Source: Basidiobolus meristosporus CBS 931.73
Taxonomy: Eukaryota; Basidiobolomycota; Basidiobolomycetes; Basidiobolales; Basidiobolaceae
NCBI GenBank assembly: GCA_002104905.1
Contig: MCFE01000202.1
Location: 62,001 to 126,000, forward strand
DNA length: 64,000 nucleotides
Direction: 5' to 3'
Positions 22,929 through 33,942 of this stretch are shown here, in pieces. The position numbers and the translations under genes are program-made. Every line of letters begins with the position of its first letter. Positions within the stretch are counted from its first letter, which is position 1. Below the pieces are notes generated by a model that had not been told where the DNA came from, ran no database searches, and was given only the letters and a program-made list of their open reading frames with translations.

Positions 22929-25149
22929 ATGAGTACGGAAGACTCCCTAAGCCCGCGCGAGGCATACATCTTTACCCTTCAAGAATTGAGTTCTTTCGAC
23001 TGGAATGAGGTGGTTGACAATGCTGTTGAGAGGAAAGAACTTCTCAAGGAATATTTAAGGCTAGCTGCCACCATCACTGAAGGTAAAAACTCTTCTTTAG
23101 CATGAGGGGCACCATGGAAGCTGAATGAGGTGTCTATTCTTTAGCAATTTGCAATATCAAAGCAAAAAAATTATCTCACTTCATATCCTCCGCCCTACCT
23201 TCGTTACTAAGGGGCCTCGAGTTTGTCTCTTGGTCGATAGCGAATTTAGGTATGTACAGCCATAAAGAGCTCAGGGTGCATTTGAGTATACTTACAGAAC
23301 TCTACCTGCTTAGCTTCTGAAGACGAACAAGCTGGGGAGGTAGTTGATTTGCTTTTAGATTTTGTGGACACACTATCCAGTCGGCTCCCAGCAACTGCAT
23401 TGGTAACACTCGATTACCTGTCGCCAAGTAGCCCACAAACTAAAGAATCCCACGTTGAATAGAGTTACGAGCTGAGCCCGAACCCCTCTGACGAGGCAGG
23501 TCGACTTCACTACCTTCTCACATATGTTTTGTTGGAAATCTGTGAACACTACTTAGAGCCAACGCCTTTTTATTTCGCCCTTCGCTATCACATGAACAAG
23601 CAACCCAGATATTACGCACACGAGCAGCCTGCGGTTGAAGTTGGCACGAACTCCAGACTCAAACTGCATCGAATCCTGGTAGTCTACGAGATATGGACGG
23701 GAATGCGCTTGGTACGAATCTCTGACTCCTTGTTTTCATCTAGAACTCTGTCCACAAAATGCAGCTTTCGCTCGACATGTTGTTGCTGCGTAAGGACCAT
23801 GGGTTCACCATCACAGGTAGTTTGGTTTGGTCGATTATAAACTTCTTCACGAGCCTTAAACGAAGAGAACCCTATAGATGATGATGACGAAACACCGCTA
23901 GTACTTTCCGAAGAGGGAGTAGCCACCTTGTTTGCATGCTATCTTGGGACTCAAGTGGATCCAGCTGACGACAAATCATCTCTGCATCCAACCATCCCGT
24001 TCAGTATGACTCATCAGCAAGCCTACAAGTACTTGATAGAGTATGCGACACTATTGTTGGCTAGGTAGGCAAGTTTTCAAGGATCACCTCCAACAGACGG
24101 TATACTCAGCAGTATCAACTACAAATCAAAGGCCGGACGAGAGATATCAAGCCATATACGATAAAGGACTTCGGATTCTTTTCCATCTGATGGAAAACAC
24201 CCCGCCTGAAACCATCTCGTACGAGTCCCTGGACCTCACTCTGCCGATATTTGGCAGTACCATCATACAAGTGACCCAGGTAATGTGGACACTTCGACTC
24301 CATTCTACTTGGAAGCTCACCTCCCGTTCTTCGCAGGCCATCGCCTCATTTGCATCATGCTCGCCTGACGCCAAGGCTCGCTTCTTGGCTTACCAGATCC
24401 TCTCCCAGCATCTGATGAGCATGACGAGCGATTTGAGAGCGATTATTCTCACCGAGCTGCTCTCCAGCTGCCCCTTCGAGACTATGAAATCGGCAGCCAT
24501 CAACCTATTGAAGGAGAGTGTGGAGCGAGACTTCAGCTCAGGAAAGGTACGACTGGTCTATGCAGACCTCGCCAATGCAGCCAATAACACCAGCCCTTCC
24601 AGACCCATCTATTCAACAGCCCAGTACTGTTCCAACAATTCCTTCCGCGGATCCTTTCCCACGAGCATCTAGGGACGTTCGAGGAATCGCTCAACCACCT
24701 GGTCTACGGGGTGAATTTCTATCTCTACCTACTGATTCGGGATAAAGAGAACCAGGTAAGCCGCTCATTACTTCGTGGGCTTCATTTCGTTTGCGCTAAG
24801 TATCTTTCGCCAAGACCGGTGTGTGGAGCGAAGCCAATATCCAAGCCATCGACAGTAAGTATCTTGCGCCCTACGCCAGCGAGATCCGTGGATTGATGCA
24901 GAAGGCCACAGGTAAGGCACTGGGTACGGTCGGCGATATCGATTCTTTTGACTAACAGGGATTCGGCAGAGAATCCACGGGATGCCGAGACCCAGGTACA
25001 TATTCACCGTGCATCGGACCAAGCTTGCGAGCTAACAAACTCCTTCGCAGGCTCTCCTACTCCAGTGCTACTCGGTAGACAGCACCCTCCAGAGGATTTC
25101 GGAAATCATCAAAGTTTATTTTTACAAAAATAGCGATTGCCGCATCTAG
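22929..25149 (+). CDS. glomulin / Ybp-type helical repeat protein
   Basis: Twelve exons: 22929-23082, 23145-23249, 23314-23402, 23463-23678, 23744-23816, 23866-24064, 24132-24279, 24337-24546, 24594-24755, 24815-24911, 24970-24995, 25051-25149. They give 525 residues with all phases consistent. The product is all-helical, beginning MSTEDSLSPREAYIFTLQEL, with LLEICEHYLEPTPFYF, a long middle containing ARFLAYQILSQHLM and MKSAAINLLKES, and the tail LLQCYSVDSTLQRISEII. This layout and the 'RFxAxxxLxxxL ... MKxAAIxLLKExV' signature match the YAP-binding/ALF4/glomulin family. Animal glomulin inhibits the RBX1 subunit of cullin-RING ligases, and yeast Ybp proteins act in the oxidative response and at kinetochores. 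Several introns appear to use AAG acceptors. It ends 31 bp from the convergent Myb gene. Confidence 0.75.
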
Positions 25150-25180
25150 AATTTTGTTTACGACTCTTTACAATAAATAA

Positions 25181-27126
25181 TCAACGTAACGGTGACAGCT
25201 GCTCCTCCTCTTCCTGCAACCCTGGGTGGTGACGGAGCTGCTCTAGCGTTTGGTGTATCGTATGCTCGGACTCGATCGAGTGGTGTACTGACTCATGCTC
25301 CGTCGATAGACTCGCCTCGTCGGAAACGACATAGTAACTGGAATCGAGCAGCTACGCAATGAAGTTTGTGAGTCCCTTTTCTGTCAAGAAGCCAACCGAA
25401 CATCGTCACTTACCTCGGGATGCCCGTGTCGGAAGTGATACGCCAGCCCGTTGGGGTTCATATAACTCTTGTCACAGCCCTCGACCGAGCAGATAAATGG
25501 CTTCTCCATCTCCTCCTCCTCAGGCCCATGCGCGTGCGTCTGATGGTACTGCAGCCCATTGGGGTTCCGGTAGCTTTTGTCGCAACCCTCGTGTGGGCAT
25601 TTGTACGGCTTTTCGATTTGATCCAGACCGCCGTGCATGCCTGAGTTGCCATGGCCGGATGTGTTTTTCGCGTGCTTGATGTGATAGGTCAGCCCGTTGA
25701 TGTTCTTGTATTTCTTGTTGCAGCCGAGGAGCCCACATCTATACGGTCGGAGGGCTGGGTCTATCCGGGGGTGAGACACCTTCATATGGTAAAAAAGTCC
25801 GCTCGAATCCAGGAAGCTAGCGAGGCAATTGTCGACCCCGCAGCCATACGCCTTCCCCTCGTGCTCTCCGAACTGGAACTCTGTCGGAAGCAACGAGTCC
25901 GAGTGGGAGATGGCAACGAAGTCGGCAGTGACCATGGACTGCGAGGTGTTGAGGATATCTTGAGTTAGCTTGCTTTCAACGGGTGCCATCAGCGCCTGCG
26001 TCAATTTCTCCTTTTCCCGGCTCTTCTGATTCATGCTTCTTTGTATCTTTCTCCACCGGTTGCGACAATGCAGACCTGGGCGTCCGGGGAAGAACTGCGA
26101 GATTTTCTGCCACTGGCTTCCCAGCTCTTCGTACTTCTCCAGCAACAGCCCGTCCTCTTCTGGTGACCATTCCGCTCGGTCGATCGCCGGATCCAAACTT
26201 TCCCTCCAGCGCTTGGCACATTGATCATCTGTACGTCCCGGGATCGCCTCGGCGATCTTACTCCATTGCCCTTGGTAGCGCTCAACCCCTTGGCGAAGCA
26301 ATTCGTCCTCCTCGGGCGTCCAAGCACCTTTGCGTAGACTGGGGTCTAGTGAATGGAACCATCTTTTTCGGCAGTTCTTGTTGGTCCGACCTGGCACACA
26401 TGCAGCGATTTTCGCCCATTTCTCGGTCTTATCGCCATACAGTTGAACCGCTAACCTAAGCAGGTTATCTTCCTCCGGGGTCCAAGCACACCGTTGTCTG
26501 TCCTTCCTTTTGCAAGGAATGGTCGACGTGATCATCAGGGAAGCTTCGGATTGTGAGTGGATGGAGGAGAGGGAGCTGCCCGTAGACGGCAGGCTGACGA
26601 GGCCAGCAAGCGTCTGAAGGTTTGTGTCCAGATTAGCTAATATCGAAGGATTCATGGTTGAAAAGTCATCCGGGTGCAGCTAGCAATAGGCCCGTTATTT
26701 AGTGAGCTAGTATCTCTGAAGGCAAGTGGGGGTCGCAACTTACAGATATCTCATCAACCTCATCTTTAATATGTGAATGCAACACACCTTGAGCAACCTC
26801 ATCATGTTGCAGGTGAGATAGCTCTGAGTGCTCTGAGGTGTCGGGAGAGTGGCTCAAGACGTGGTGTTGAACAGCGATCCCTTGCTCGTCATAAGCCGAG
26901 ATGATATGTTGCTCCGAAGCCTCCCGTTCAAGAGCCAAAGCCTCTTGTTCGTAAGCAGCCGCCAGCTCAGCACTGCTCGGAGAGTCTTCCGGATGATACT
27001 TCAGTAGACAAAGGAAGCGGTTAATGGCAGTGCAGAAGGGGGAAAATCAGGTTCCTGGGTTGGTCTGGAATTGTGGACATGTAGATAGCGTGGGGATATT
27101 TTGGTTTATTTCTATAGACTTACCAT
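25181..27126 (-). CDS. transcription factor with three Myb repeats and four C2H2 zinc fingers
   Basis: Exons 27126-27124 (ATG only, inferred), 26998-26744, 26679-25414 and 25351-25181 give 564 residues. The first exon is the least certain; a downstream Met at 26655 is a possible alternative. After an acidic, His-rich N-terminus come three Myb/SANT repeats (WTPEEDNLLRLAV, WTPEEDELLRQGV, WSPEEDGLLLEKY, each closing with a KRW or NRW helix). Four C2H2 fingers then follow, three with the Sfp1-like core CxxxGCxKxYxNxNGLxYHxxH. An acidic tail (LQEEEEQL) ends the protein. Each half is a well-known DNA-binding class; Sfp1 in yeast controls ribosome biogenesis genes. Their fusion suggests a bipartite site. 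The last intron donor is GTAAGT, immediately after HGHPE. Confidence 0.82.
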
Positions 27127-27454
27127 AAGCTGCAGCTTTTGTGGTTTAAACTCGTCGAGAAACTTTTGGTTCAGTGAGCACGGAGCAGAGACGAGTCAAA
27201 AAGTTTTCTTCGCTCTTCAATCTGCCAGCTAGTTTGAAAAAAAATAGGCTCTCATTGTGAGCCAATCAATGCTGCGGATGACGAATGTGTCACTGTATTC
27301 TGGAATATATATACTCCGCCATGTATCGTGTTTGATCCTTTGTTGGTGTTATCAACTGTAACCCAGACATGTGGTTTATTATTGTTGTGACTACCTTTCC
27401 ATATGCGTAGGATGACTCTATAGAAAAGGTATAAGCATCTATAATATGTGGTAG

Positions 27455-27516
27455 GAAGCCCATCAACCACCATCTAGCCACACTTGAAGCCCATCAACCA
27501 TCATCTAGCCATACTT
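27455..27516. repeat. two 31-bp direct repeats
   Basis: 'gaagcccatcaacc' blocks start at 27455 and 27486 (period 31, a few mismatches) in the spacer between the Myb and GX3-repeat genes. Only two units. Nothing else is recognised in 27127-27563. Confidence 0.7.
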
Positions 27517-27563
27517 GTCTAGTCCAGTGTTGACGGTTTCGCCCTGCATATTCTCCAGCCTGT

Positions 27564-28145
27564 CTAGTAACCACTCTTTCCTCCGTGCCAAGCTTTGGCT
27601 GCAGACAATCCCCATCCATAACCGTTAGCATATCCATATTTCTTCCCTGCTCTATGGCCATTATTAAACCCACGCTTCCTACCCCTGGTCTCGCCGTCGC
27701 TCTGACCCTCCGAAAACCCTTCCCAGTACCCATCGTCCACGCCACTCTGAACACCATCAGCCTTTCCATTTTGCTGCCCTTCGCGTTGCCCTTCAACCGA
27801 GCCCTTGGCGAACCCCTTCCAATATCCCTTGTCTCTGCCATCCTCGTAGCCTTCCTTATAGGCGGCTCTCCTGCCTTCTTCGAAGCCACGCTCGTAGTCC
27901 CCGCTCTCATAGCTATGGTCATGGTCTCCCTGATCGCCCTCGTCCTCGCCTTCACTCTCACCACCGTCATCGTCATCGTCATCCCCATATCCATAGCTGT
28001 AAACATCTCGGCCGCCGTTCCATGCTCGTTTTGAAACACCAAAGCCTCTTTTCTGGAGATTCACCCCGGAATGGTCTTCTGTGGCTAAGACTGAGGATGC
28101 TATATATAGACAAAGGAGAGAGCCAATGGTGAGTCGGAGCATCAT
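27564..28145 (-). CDS. secreted protein with (GX3)24 glycine-heptad-free repeat
   Basis: Intronless, 193 residues from the Met at 28145. An upstream in-frame Met at 28187 is less likely because a TATATAAGG-like box near 28210 leaves little leader. The signal peptide is about residues 1-21 (LTIGSLLCLYIASSVLA). KR sites at 32-33 and 39-40 suggest Kex2 processing. A poly-Asp/Glu segment lies at 55-75. From residue 87 to 179 a glycine occupies every fourth position (24 positions, one replaced by Ala), as in YEDGRDKGYWKGFAKG. Such GX3 series are known in the cytosolic Yae1/Lto1 family, which bridges Rli1 to the Fe-S machinery, but a secreted version is unexpected. Intervening residues are mostly charged or aromatic. 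Function unknown. Confidence 0.7.
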   Translation of the reverse strand: MMLRLTIGSLLCLYIASSVLATEDHSGVNLQKRGFGVSKRAWNGGRDVYSYGYGDDDDDDGGESEGEDEGDQGDHDHSYESGDYERGFEEGRRAAYKEGYEDGRDKGYWKGFAKGSVEGQREGQQNGKADGVQSGVDDGYWEGFSEGQSDGETRGRKRGFNNGHRAGKKYGYANGYGWGLSAAKAWHGGKSGY

Positions 28146-28719
28146 TTGAAAACGTCGGTGATTGGATAGTATTGGGAAGAAGTCCAAATGGATTTAGCAG
28201 CCAAAGGGCTCCTTATATCAGTTCAGATGTTTGACATTGGGCACGGAGAACGCGGACCGGTTACAACGAGTCTCTTGAAACGATGTCAAGCCAAACCGCC
28301 TCCAAATTAGGTTTCAGCGCATGGTTCCGGTCGAAACACGGGCGAGTGTAAGAAACCGCACTTCTCAATTATCCTGTTCCAGAATCCCCATGAGCTTTCC
28401 GATCATTTTGGCATGGGTTGTGTGGGATGTAGAGAAATCATGGTTGACGTCAGGGTTTATCAACCTCATTGCCAGTATTGGTATCCGTATTAGGGGAACG
28501 CTGGTGCGAGCATTGAAAGGCGAGCTCCTGGAGAAGAACTGACCTGGAAGCCGCCGGCAAGAATATCTTACCACTTGGATACCCATAGTGTATGCACCAC
28601 AGACTTGCGGCCTTTACAATATACGACGTACATTTCAATAGCACTTTCTAGGGGTCAACCAAACCTTCCGCTCTAAGATTACCAAGGAGCCCGTTTCATA
28701 CAAGAAAAGGAAATATTAA
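28146..28719. other. intergenic spacer
   Basis: Promoters of the divergent GX3-repeat and small membrane-protein genes. No other feature seen. A short frame at 28321-28542 has no recognisable content. Confidence 0.4.
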
Positions 28720-29163
28720 ATGGCTACGGAGACGTCCTGGACTTCGCTATTCATCTTGGTACGTAGCAGCCCTCATTCTTCCCCTGGCGGTTGGTCACAG
28801 AACCTCACTTTTCCCCATTTGTAGTCTGCTCTAGTCACCGTGCTCGTCTCGGTTGGAATATACATATGTTATAGGCGCAGCAGTCGTCTGGTCCCAACCG
28901 GAGCCTATCAACTACGCCGAGTCAACTCCGGTAACCAACTAGAACAGGAAGATTTTCAACACCTGCTGTCGGAAGTAATGATAGATGAAGGAGCTGAGCC
29001 AACAGAATCTTTCAGCAGAGATGTTGAGCCCTTCGCTGATTCTGATGAGGACCGAGATATCATCTCACCTCAACCACCCGTGGAGGACTTTGACAACGAC
29101 GCTACCTCAGGCATCTTCGCCATCGACGACGAGTTTGAGGAGTCCAACGTTAGCCATCAATAA
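28720..29163 (+). CDS. small single-pass membrane protein, acidic tail
   Basis: Two exons (28720-28758, 28825-29163), 125 residues. The start exon MATETSWTSLFIL runs through the splice into a hydrophobic segment (SALVTVLVSVGIYICY) followed by RRSSRL, then a cytoplasmic-type acidic tail of about 90 residues ending SNVSHQ. The intron is 66 bp with a GTACGT donor. It has the same plan as the two small genes at 37.75 and 39.5 kb (tiny first exon with a membrane segment, one intron, hydrophilic second exon) but lacks their PPxY motifs. No family recognised. Confidence 0.6.
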
Positions 29164-29462
29164 AGTGGAGAGGTTGCTATATCCATACGAAGGGCATTTG
29201 ATTGCTTCTTGTGTTAATTACTGAGAAAGCGAATTCCAACCTTACACCACTTCTCCCCACCAAGCACCAATTTCCCGCCTATTACTCATCATGGAGATAC
29301 TTCTGAAATGCAATTGGATCTTCCAACTGCAGCAACGATTTATTTAAAATTAAAAACAGAAAAGATTGCATTCATTCGATGAAATTGGGCGGCTTCATTA
29401 CGCACGATGGTGTGGGTAGAAGTGAGTATATATACAGAAACAAGGCAGCACTATCCTTTGGA

Positions 29463-29783
<321 letters not shown>

Positions 29784-30177
29784 CTACTGTTGGGGAAGAG
29801 AGGGGAAGGAATAAATTGGGATCAAAAGAGAAGAGAGGTTTATCGCTCACTTGGGGCAAATCAGGGACTTATATATGGGTCGATCACGCGAGATCGTGCA
29901 GTGGATAGAACCGGTTACTTCTAATCACAGTCATTAAGCTCCCCAATCTCGAATTCAAAAATAGGGATGAGTCTTGTGTTGCATGGGATCCCTTGCGCAA
30001 ACGCGTGTCGCCCATCGATCCTGATCCGGTTGGTGATTCTTTGTTTAAACGAGTTGTGCCAATTTGATTTAGTGACCATGAGGTTCTTTATTTACAGATT
30101 CAACAATGGTGGGATGGCTGGGATGGCTGGGATTGCGGTTGGGAATGAGTTGCTGCGATGGAATAAATAACCAGTAT

Positions 30178-31595
30178 TTAGGCGGATGCCATGATGGCCT
30201 CAATTTCCGCAATTTCCTTGGGTGCGGTGGTAAGATTCTCAATGGAGTCCTCCTTGATCACTACATTGTCTTCGATACGGACACCACCGACCTTGCGGAA
30301 CCTGTCGAGGGTGGGGATGTCAAAGAATTTGGCGGTCTTGGGGTCCTTCAGAAAAGGCTCGATGATGGCATCACAGAAGTAGATTCCAGGCTCCACGGTA
30401 ACAACCATGCCTGGCTTCAACTCACGGCGCATGCGCAAATAGCGGATACCGGGCTCGTTGATTCTTTCTACTCCCTTGGGATAGCCACCAACATCATGGG
30501 TGTCGATGCCAATGGAGTGGCCGAGCCCGTGGGGATAGAATGCTGCTGGAACATAATGGGCAATCAATTCCTCAACGTCACCCTTGAGAATGCCGCACTT
30601 GATAAGGCCCTCGCAGGCAATGCGGCTAGCAAGACGGTGCATATCTTCCCACTGGACACCGGGCTTCAAGGCAGCCAGCACTTGCTTTTGCATATCCAAG
30701 ACAATGCTGTAGATGGTCTTGGCATCATCAGTGTACTTACCACCAACGGGGAAGGTACGGGTGATGTCTGAGGCATATCTGTGGTACTCGCCTCCAGCAT
30801 CTACCAAAAACAATTGATTGCCATCAGGCATGTCGCAGTTGTTACGACCATAGTGCAAAGTGGCCGCGTTCTTGCTATATGCCATGATGGGGAGGTAGGA
30901 TTGGCGCATCGAGCCACGACGATTGCACTCGTACTCGAACAACGCTTGAAGCTCACGCTCATTCATACCAGGCTTGATGCTCTTCATGAGACTCACATGA
31001 GCCTCGCTGGAGATCTTGCTAGAAATTCTCATGATTTCGAGCTCAAATTCCGATTTGAACATGCGTGCCTCCTGGAGTGCCTCAAGGAGCTTGCTGTCGT
31101 CGGCGCCACTTTGATATTCGCCCAACAGCGAAGTATCAGTGTTGGCCAAGACGTGCACGCACTTTGGTGAGAGCTCTTTCACGGTGGCGGTCAAGGTGTC
31201 AGCATATCTGACCTCGTCGACGTCATATCTCTCCTTGAGCTCCTCATTGGTTTCAGGCATACCGATCCACACGATATCGTCTTCGGGGATTCGTGGGGCG
31301 AAAAGTATGGCCTTGTCGTTGCCGATGTCATAGAGGAACTCGTATCCTGGCTGTTCAACACCGGTCATATAGAAGAAATAGGGGTCCTGATCGAAAGGCA
31401 TTTCCTGTTGGAAGGTGGTTAGCACTATTTCAAAAACCTGGGTGCGCTTGTGCAAATACTCACAGTGTCACTGTCGAACTTGACGGTGTTGACGTGCCCC
31501 TTCAAGTAGATGACGCCAGAGTCGACACCAAGGTTTTTGGCAACCTTGCGGTTGTTGATTTTAGAGTTATAACGGAATTGCTTAGCGTCGACCAT
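30178..31595 (-). CDS. Xaa-Pro dipeptidase (prolidase), M24B family
   Basis: Two exons, 31595-31464 and 31404-30178, give 452 residues. The first encodes MVDAKQFRYNSKINNRKVAK and KGHVNTVKFDSDT; the second begins EMPFDQDPYFFYMTG. Prolidase cleaves dipeptides with C-terminal proline in the cytosol, using a dinuclear metal site. The pita-bread-fold ligands are all visible: Asp in LFLVDAGGEY, Asp in SDITRTFPV, His in HGLGHSIGIDTHDVGG, Glu in TVEPGIYF, and Glu in GGVRIEDNVVI. I chose 31595 rather than the in-frame Met at 31643 because the TATAAATA box at 31648-31655 would otherwise overlap the start region. Confidence 0.93.
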
Positions 31596-31647
31596 ATCAA
31601 CCAAAGAAGCGGGAAGGATGTTGGTAAACCTCGGGCTGACCACGTCG

Positions 31648-31655
31648 TATTTATA
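31648..31655 (-). promoter_or_regulatory. TATA box of prolidase gene
   Basis: TATAAATA on the minus strand, 53 bp before the chosen start codon. Confidence 0.55.
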
Positions 31656-32268
31656 ACGCCATGCATTTGAAAGAGAATGCTGATGATATCACTAGCCTTC
31701 ACGATCCCACATGATATTGTCTGCAGATGATTGGGCTGAAAATACGAGATTCCGATTGTTTGATATCCTGATCAGCCATTTTAATGGGTGGGATTCTTCA
31801 AGTTCCCTTACACAAAGAGAGTTCCCATTCCCACCTCCATTCATTGCAGGTGGCTAATTCGAAACGGTTTTTCGGATTAGACCAAGTGCCGCAAGTGTCA
31901 GTAATATTTCCATACCTGGCGCCAGCTTTCTGAGTGAGGGTTTAGTCACAAGACTCGCTCTGATTATGTATTAATTAGATGCTATCTTCCCTAGACTTGT
32001 GTCATAATTCTGATTAGGATTTGATTGAATTCCAACCAAGCTTCTTTTCCCAAGACCACGGCCATTCGACCTGTCAATTGTCGGTTGCTTGCGCCCAAGA
32101 CTTTCGATAATACGGTATTTGGCTTGTTGCGTATAATTGGGGTAGTCATCTCGATGTTGCATAAATAAACAAATTTATTCAAAGGCCCGATTAACAAAAT
32201 GGTTTAGATTCCGATTAAGCTGATCTATTTAATCAAGGTACGGCTAAAAGTACAAGGGGGTATTGAAT
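31656..32268. other. intergenic spacer prolidase / pirin
   Basis: AT-rich, no gene seen. It contains the prolidase promoter and the 3' flank of the pirin gene. Confidence 0.4.
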
Positions 32269-33138
32269 TCAACGGCGGTTACCAATTTTTGAGCGCCATG
32301 TTCGAGCTCGTTCAAAGCCATTGATTCCCAACTGATAGTCAACAAATGTTCGTTGAATGTCACTAGAGTGATTCATAACGAATGGCCCATATTGGACAAT
32401 AGGCTCCTTGATGGGTTCACCTGCGACTAGTACGAAATGGACCGAGCTTTGCTTAGTTTCTATGCTGATAGCTCCTCCTTTCTCACTGAGGGTCAACGTG
32501 TGGTGGGCTTTCCCAAGAGTGTTCTTTGCCCCGAAGTAACCCTCTCCCTCCAATACATATAGGAAGCCTTGGTAACTTTCCGGAATAGTTTGTTCGAGTT
32601 TCGAGTTCTTCTCAACCTTGAAGTCCAGGTACATGGTTGGAGTTTTGGTGACCACCGGACTATTGATCCCAAATGAATGGCCGGCAATGACCTTGATCAC
32701 TGCATTGACACCTGGTGGTGACACTTTGGGGATATCCTTATCTAGCAATTCCTGGTATCTAGGCTCGCACATTTTATCGGCTGCGCTAAGGTTGACCCAG
32801 AGCTGGAGACCGCGACACTTGGTTTGTGGCATTTCAGCATGGACAATACCACGCCCAGCAGTCATCCACTGAAGATCGCCGGGGCCTATTTTCCCTTGGT
32901 GACCCGCGAAATCTTCATGTGCTACTATTCCCTCAAGCATGTAGGTGACGGTCTCGAAGCCTCGATGTGGATGATCCGGAAATCCAGCTGGAGGCTCGAC
33001 CATGAATTCATCCAGCATCAGGAAAGGATCGAAGTTCTTGAGCTCACTTGTTCCTATACTCCTTCTTACTGTAGCTCCATCCCCTTCTGACTGTGCGATT
33101 GCCTTGACTTTTCTTGTAATGTATCTTTGGACGGTCAT
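32269..33138 (-). CDS. pirin family cupin protein
   Basis: Intronless, 289 residues from ATG at 33138 (the frame is open further upstream but without ATG). It is a bicupin of the pirin family: metal-binding HPHRGFETVTYMLEG with downstream GDLQWMTAGRGIVHAE gives the His-x-His, His and Glu ligands of the N-terminal cupin. The C-terminal pirin domain has FLYVLEGEGYFG, HFVLVAGEPIKEPIVQYGPFVMN. Pirins act as nuclear redox-sensing cofactors in animals and as quercetinases in bacteria; the role here is open. Neighbours give no pathway hint. Confidence 0.93.
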   Translation of the reverse strand: MTVQRYITRKVKAIAQSEGDGATVRRSIGTSELKNFDPFLMLDEFMVEPPAGFPDHPHRGFETVTYMLEGIVAHEDFAGHQGKIGPGDLQWMTAGRGIVHAEMPQTKCRGLQLWVNLSAADKMCEPRYQELLDKDIPKVSPPGVNAVIKVIAGHSFGINSPVVTKTPTMYLDFKVEKNSKLEQTIPESYQGFLYVLEGEGYFGAKNTLGKAHHTLTLSEKGGAISIETKQSSVHFVLVAGEPIKEPIVQYGPFVMNHSSDIQRTFVDYQLGINGFERARTWRSKIGNRR

Positions 33139-33578
33139 AAGAAAGTTGTTCAAATTGAAATTGTAATTGATGATGATAGCTTTCCAACCTCTCTAATTTA
33201 TAGTTGGGGCTCCCGGAAGTATTATCCATATATGGATCTATTTTCCCTTGCCCTATGCAACCCGATTTGATATCAAGGAATTTATCCGTAGCGCTGCTTA
33301 TTCCACGATCTAGTCACTACAAATTATCTTCTAACTGCCTGACCATATCAATAGTTTACATCTACCAACCTTGGTGAGCAAAATGTATGGTTAGTTAGTG
33401 AGCAATGTTCGACAGAATATCTTGGTTGATGGGATATTATCGCTGATTCACGTGGATTTTGATTACTGATGCTACACAGCAGTATTGTAAAGGTCCGGAA
33501 TGGGAAATTACATTAGTGATATATCGGAAATATTTTGCTGGGGAGATTACCAATCAGTCGTTCAAGGAAATATCAAAA

Positions 33579-33660
33579 TGATGAGAGTGGGGTTCGAACC
33601 CACGCCTCCGAAGAGACTGCGACCTGAACGCAGCGCCTTAGACCACTCGGCCATCTCACC
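33579..33660 (-). tRNA. tRNA-Leu (CAG)
   Basis: On the minus strand it folds into a full cloverleaf. The acceptor GGTGAGA pairs with TCTCATC plus discriminator A. The anticodon stem CTGCG/CGCAG has loop TTCAGGT (anticodon CAG). There is a long type-II variable arm CTC-TTCG-GAG, and a T arm GTGGG-TTCGAAC-CCCAC. A TTTT terminator follows. Length 82 nt, no intron. A Ty3-like LTR begins 8 bp beyond its 5' end. Confidence 0.95.
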
Positions 33661-33668
33661 TTGTATAT

Positions 33669-33895
33669 TGTTACAATAGTCTGAAACCCGACGAGAACAT
33701 ACAGATGATCACGACATATATAGTTATGTCACTGTGTAATGATGCTTGAATATATGCTCACTGTTGGGCAAACTTGAAACATAGTATATGCAAGCAATCG
33801 TGAATTGTGTTATAAGCAGATCCAGCGCTAAGAATAAAAGACAGACCTTGTTACACCAGAAAAGTGGGAGAACCGGACCTGAATATCATAACATT
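33669..33895 (+). repeat. Ty3/gypsy-type LTR next to tRNA-Leu
   Basis: 227 bp with TGTT...AACA ends, an internal TATATA (33717-33722) and an AATAAA (33833-33838), followed after 2 bp by a primer-binding site and then gag. Its start is 8 bp from the 5' end of tRNA-Leu, the position typical of Ty3 integration at Pol III start sites. The downstream partner LTR is missing because a copia element occupies the interior. Confidence 0.65.
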
Positions 33896-33897
33896 TG

Positions 33898-33907
33898 GTA
33901 GCAGCAA
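33898..33907 (+). other. Ty3-like primer-binding site
   Basis: TGGTAGCAGC, starting 2 bp after the LTR. It is complementary to a tRNA 3' end of the form GCTGCTACCA, which fits an initiator tRNA-Met (UACCA ends). The primer identity is inference because no such tRNA is in the window. Confidence 0.5.
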
Positions 33908-33942
33908 TGTATTTGAACATCCTCTGAAAAAAAGAAGAGAAG

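Noticed and set aside
27455..27516. Possible CRISPR-like array
   Set aside because: Only two direct units with no spacers; a eukaryotic genome.
31425..31643. Prolidase start at 31643
   Set aside because: A TATA box at 31648-31655 lies only 5 bp before it; the Met at 31595 fits spacing and the family N-terminus.
33139..33153. Pirin start upstream of 33138
   Set aside because: The codon there is TTG; the first ATG is at 33138.
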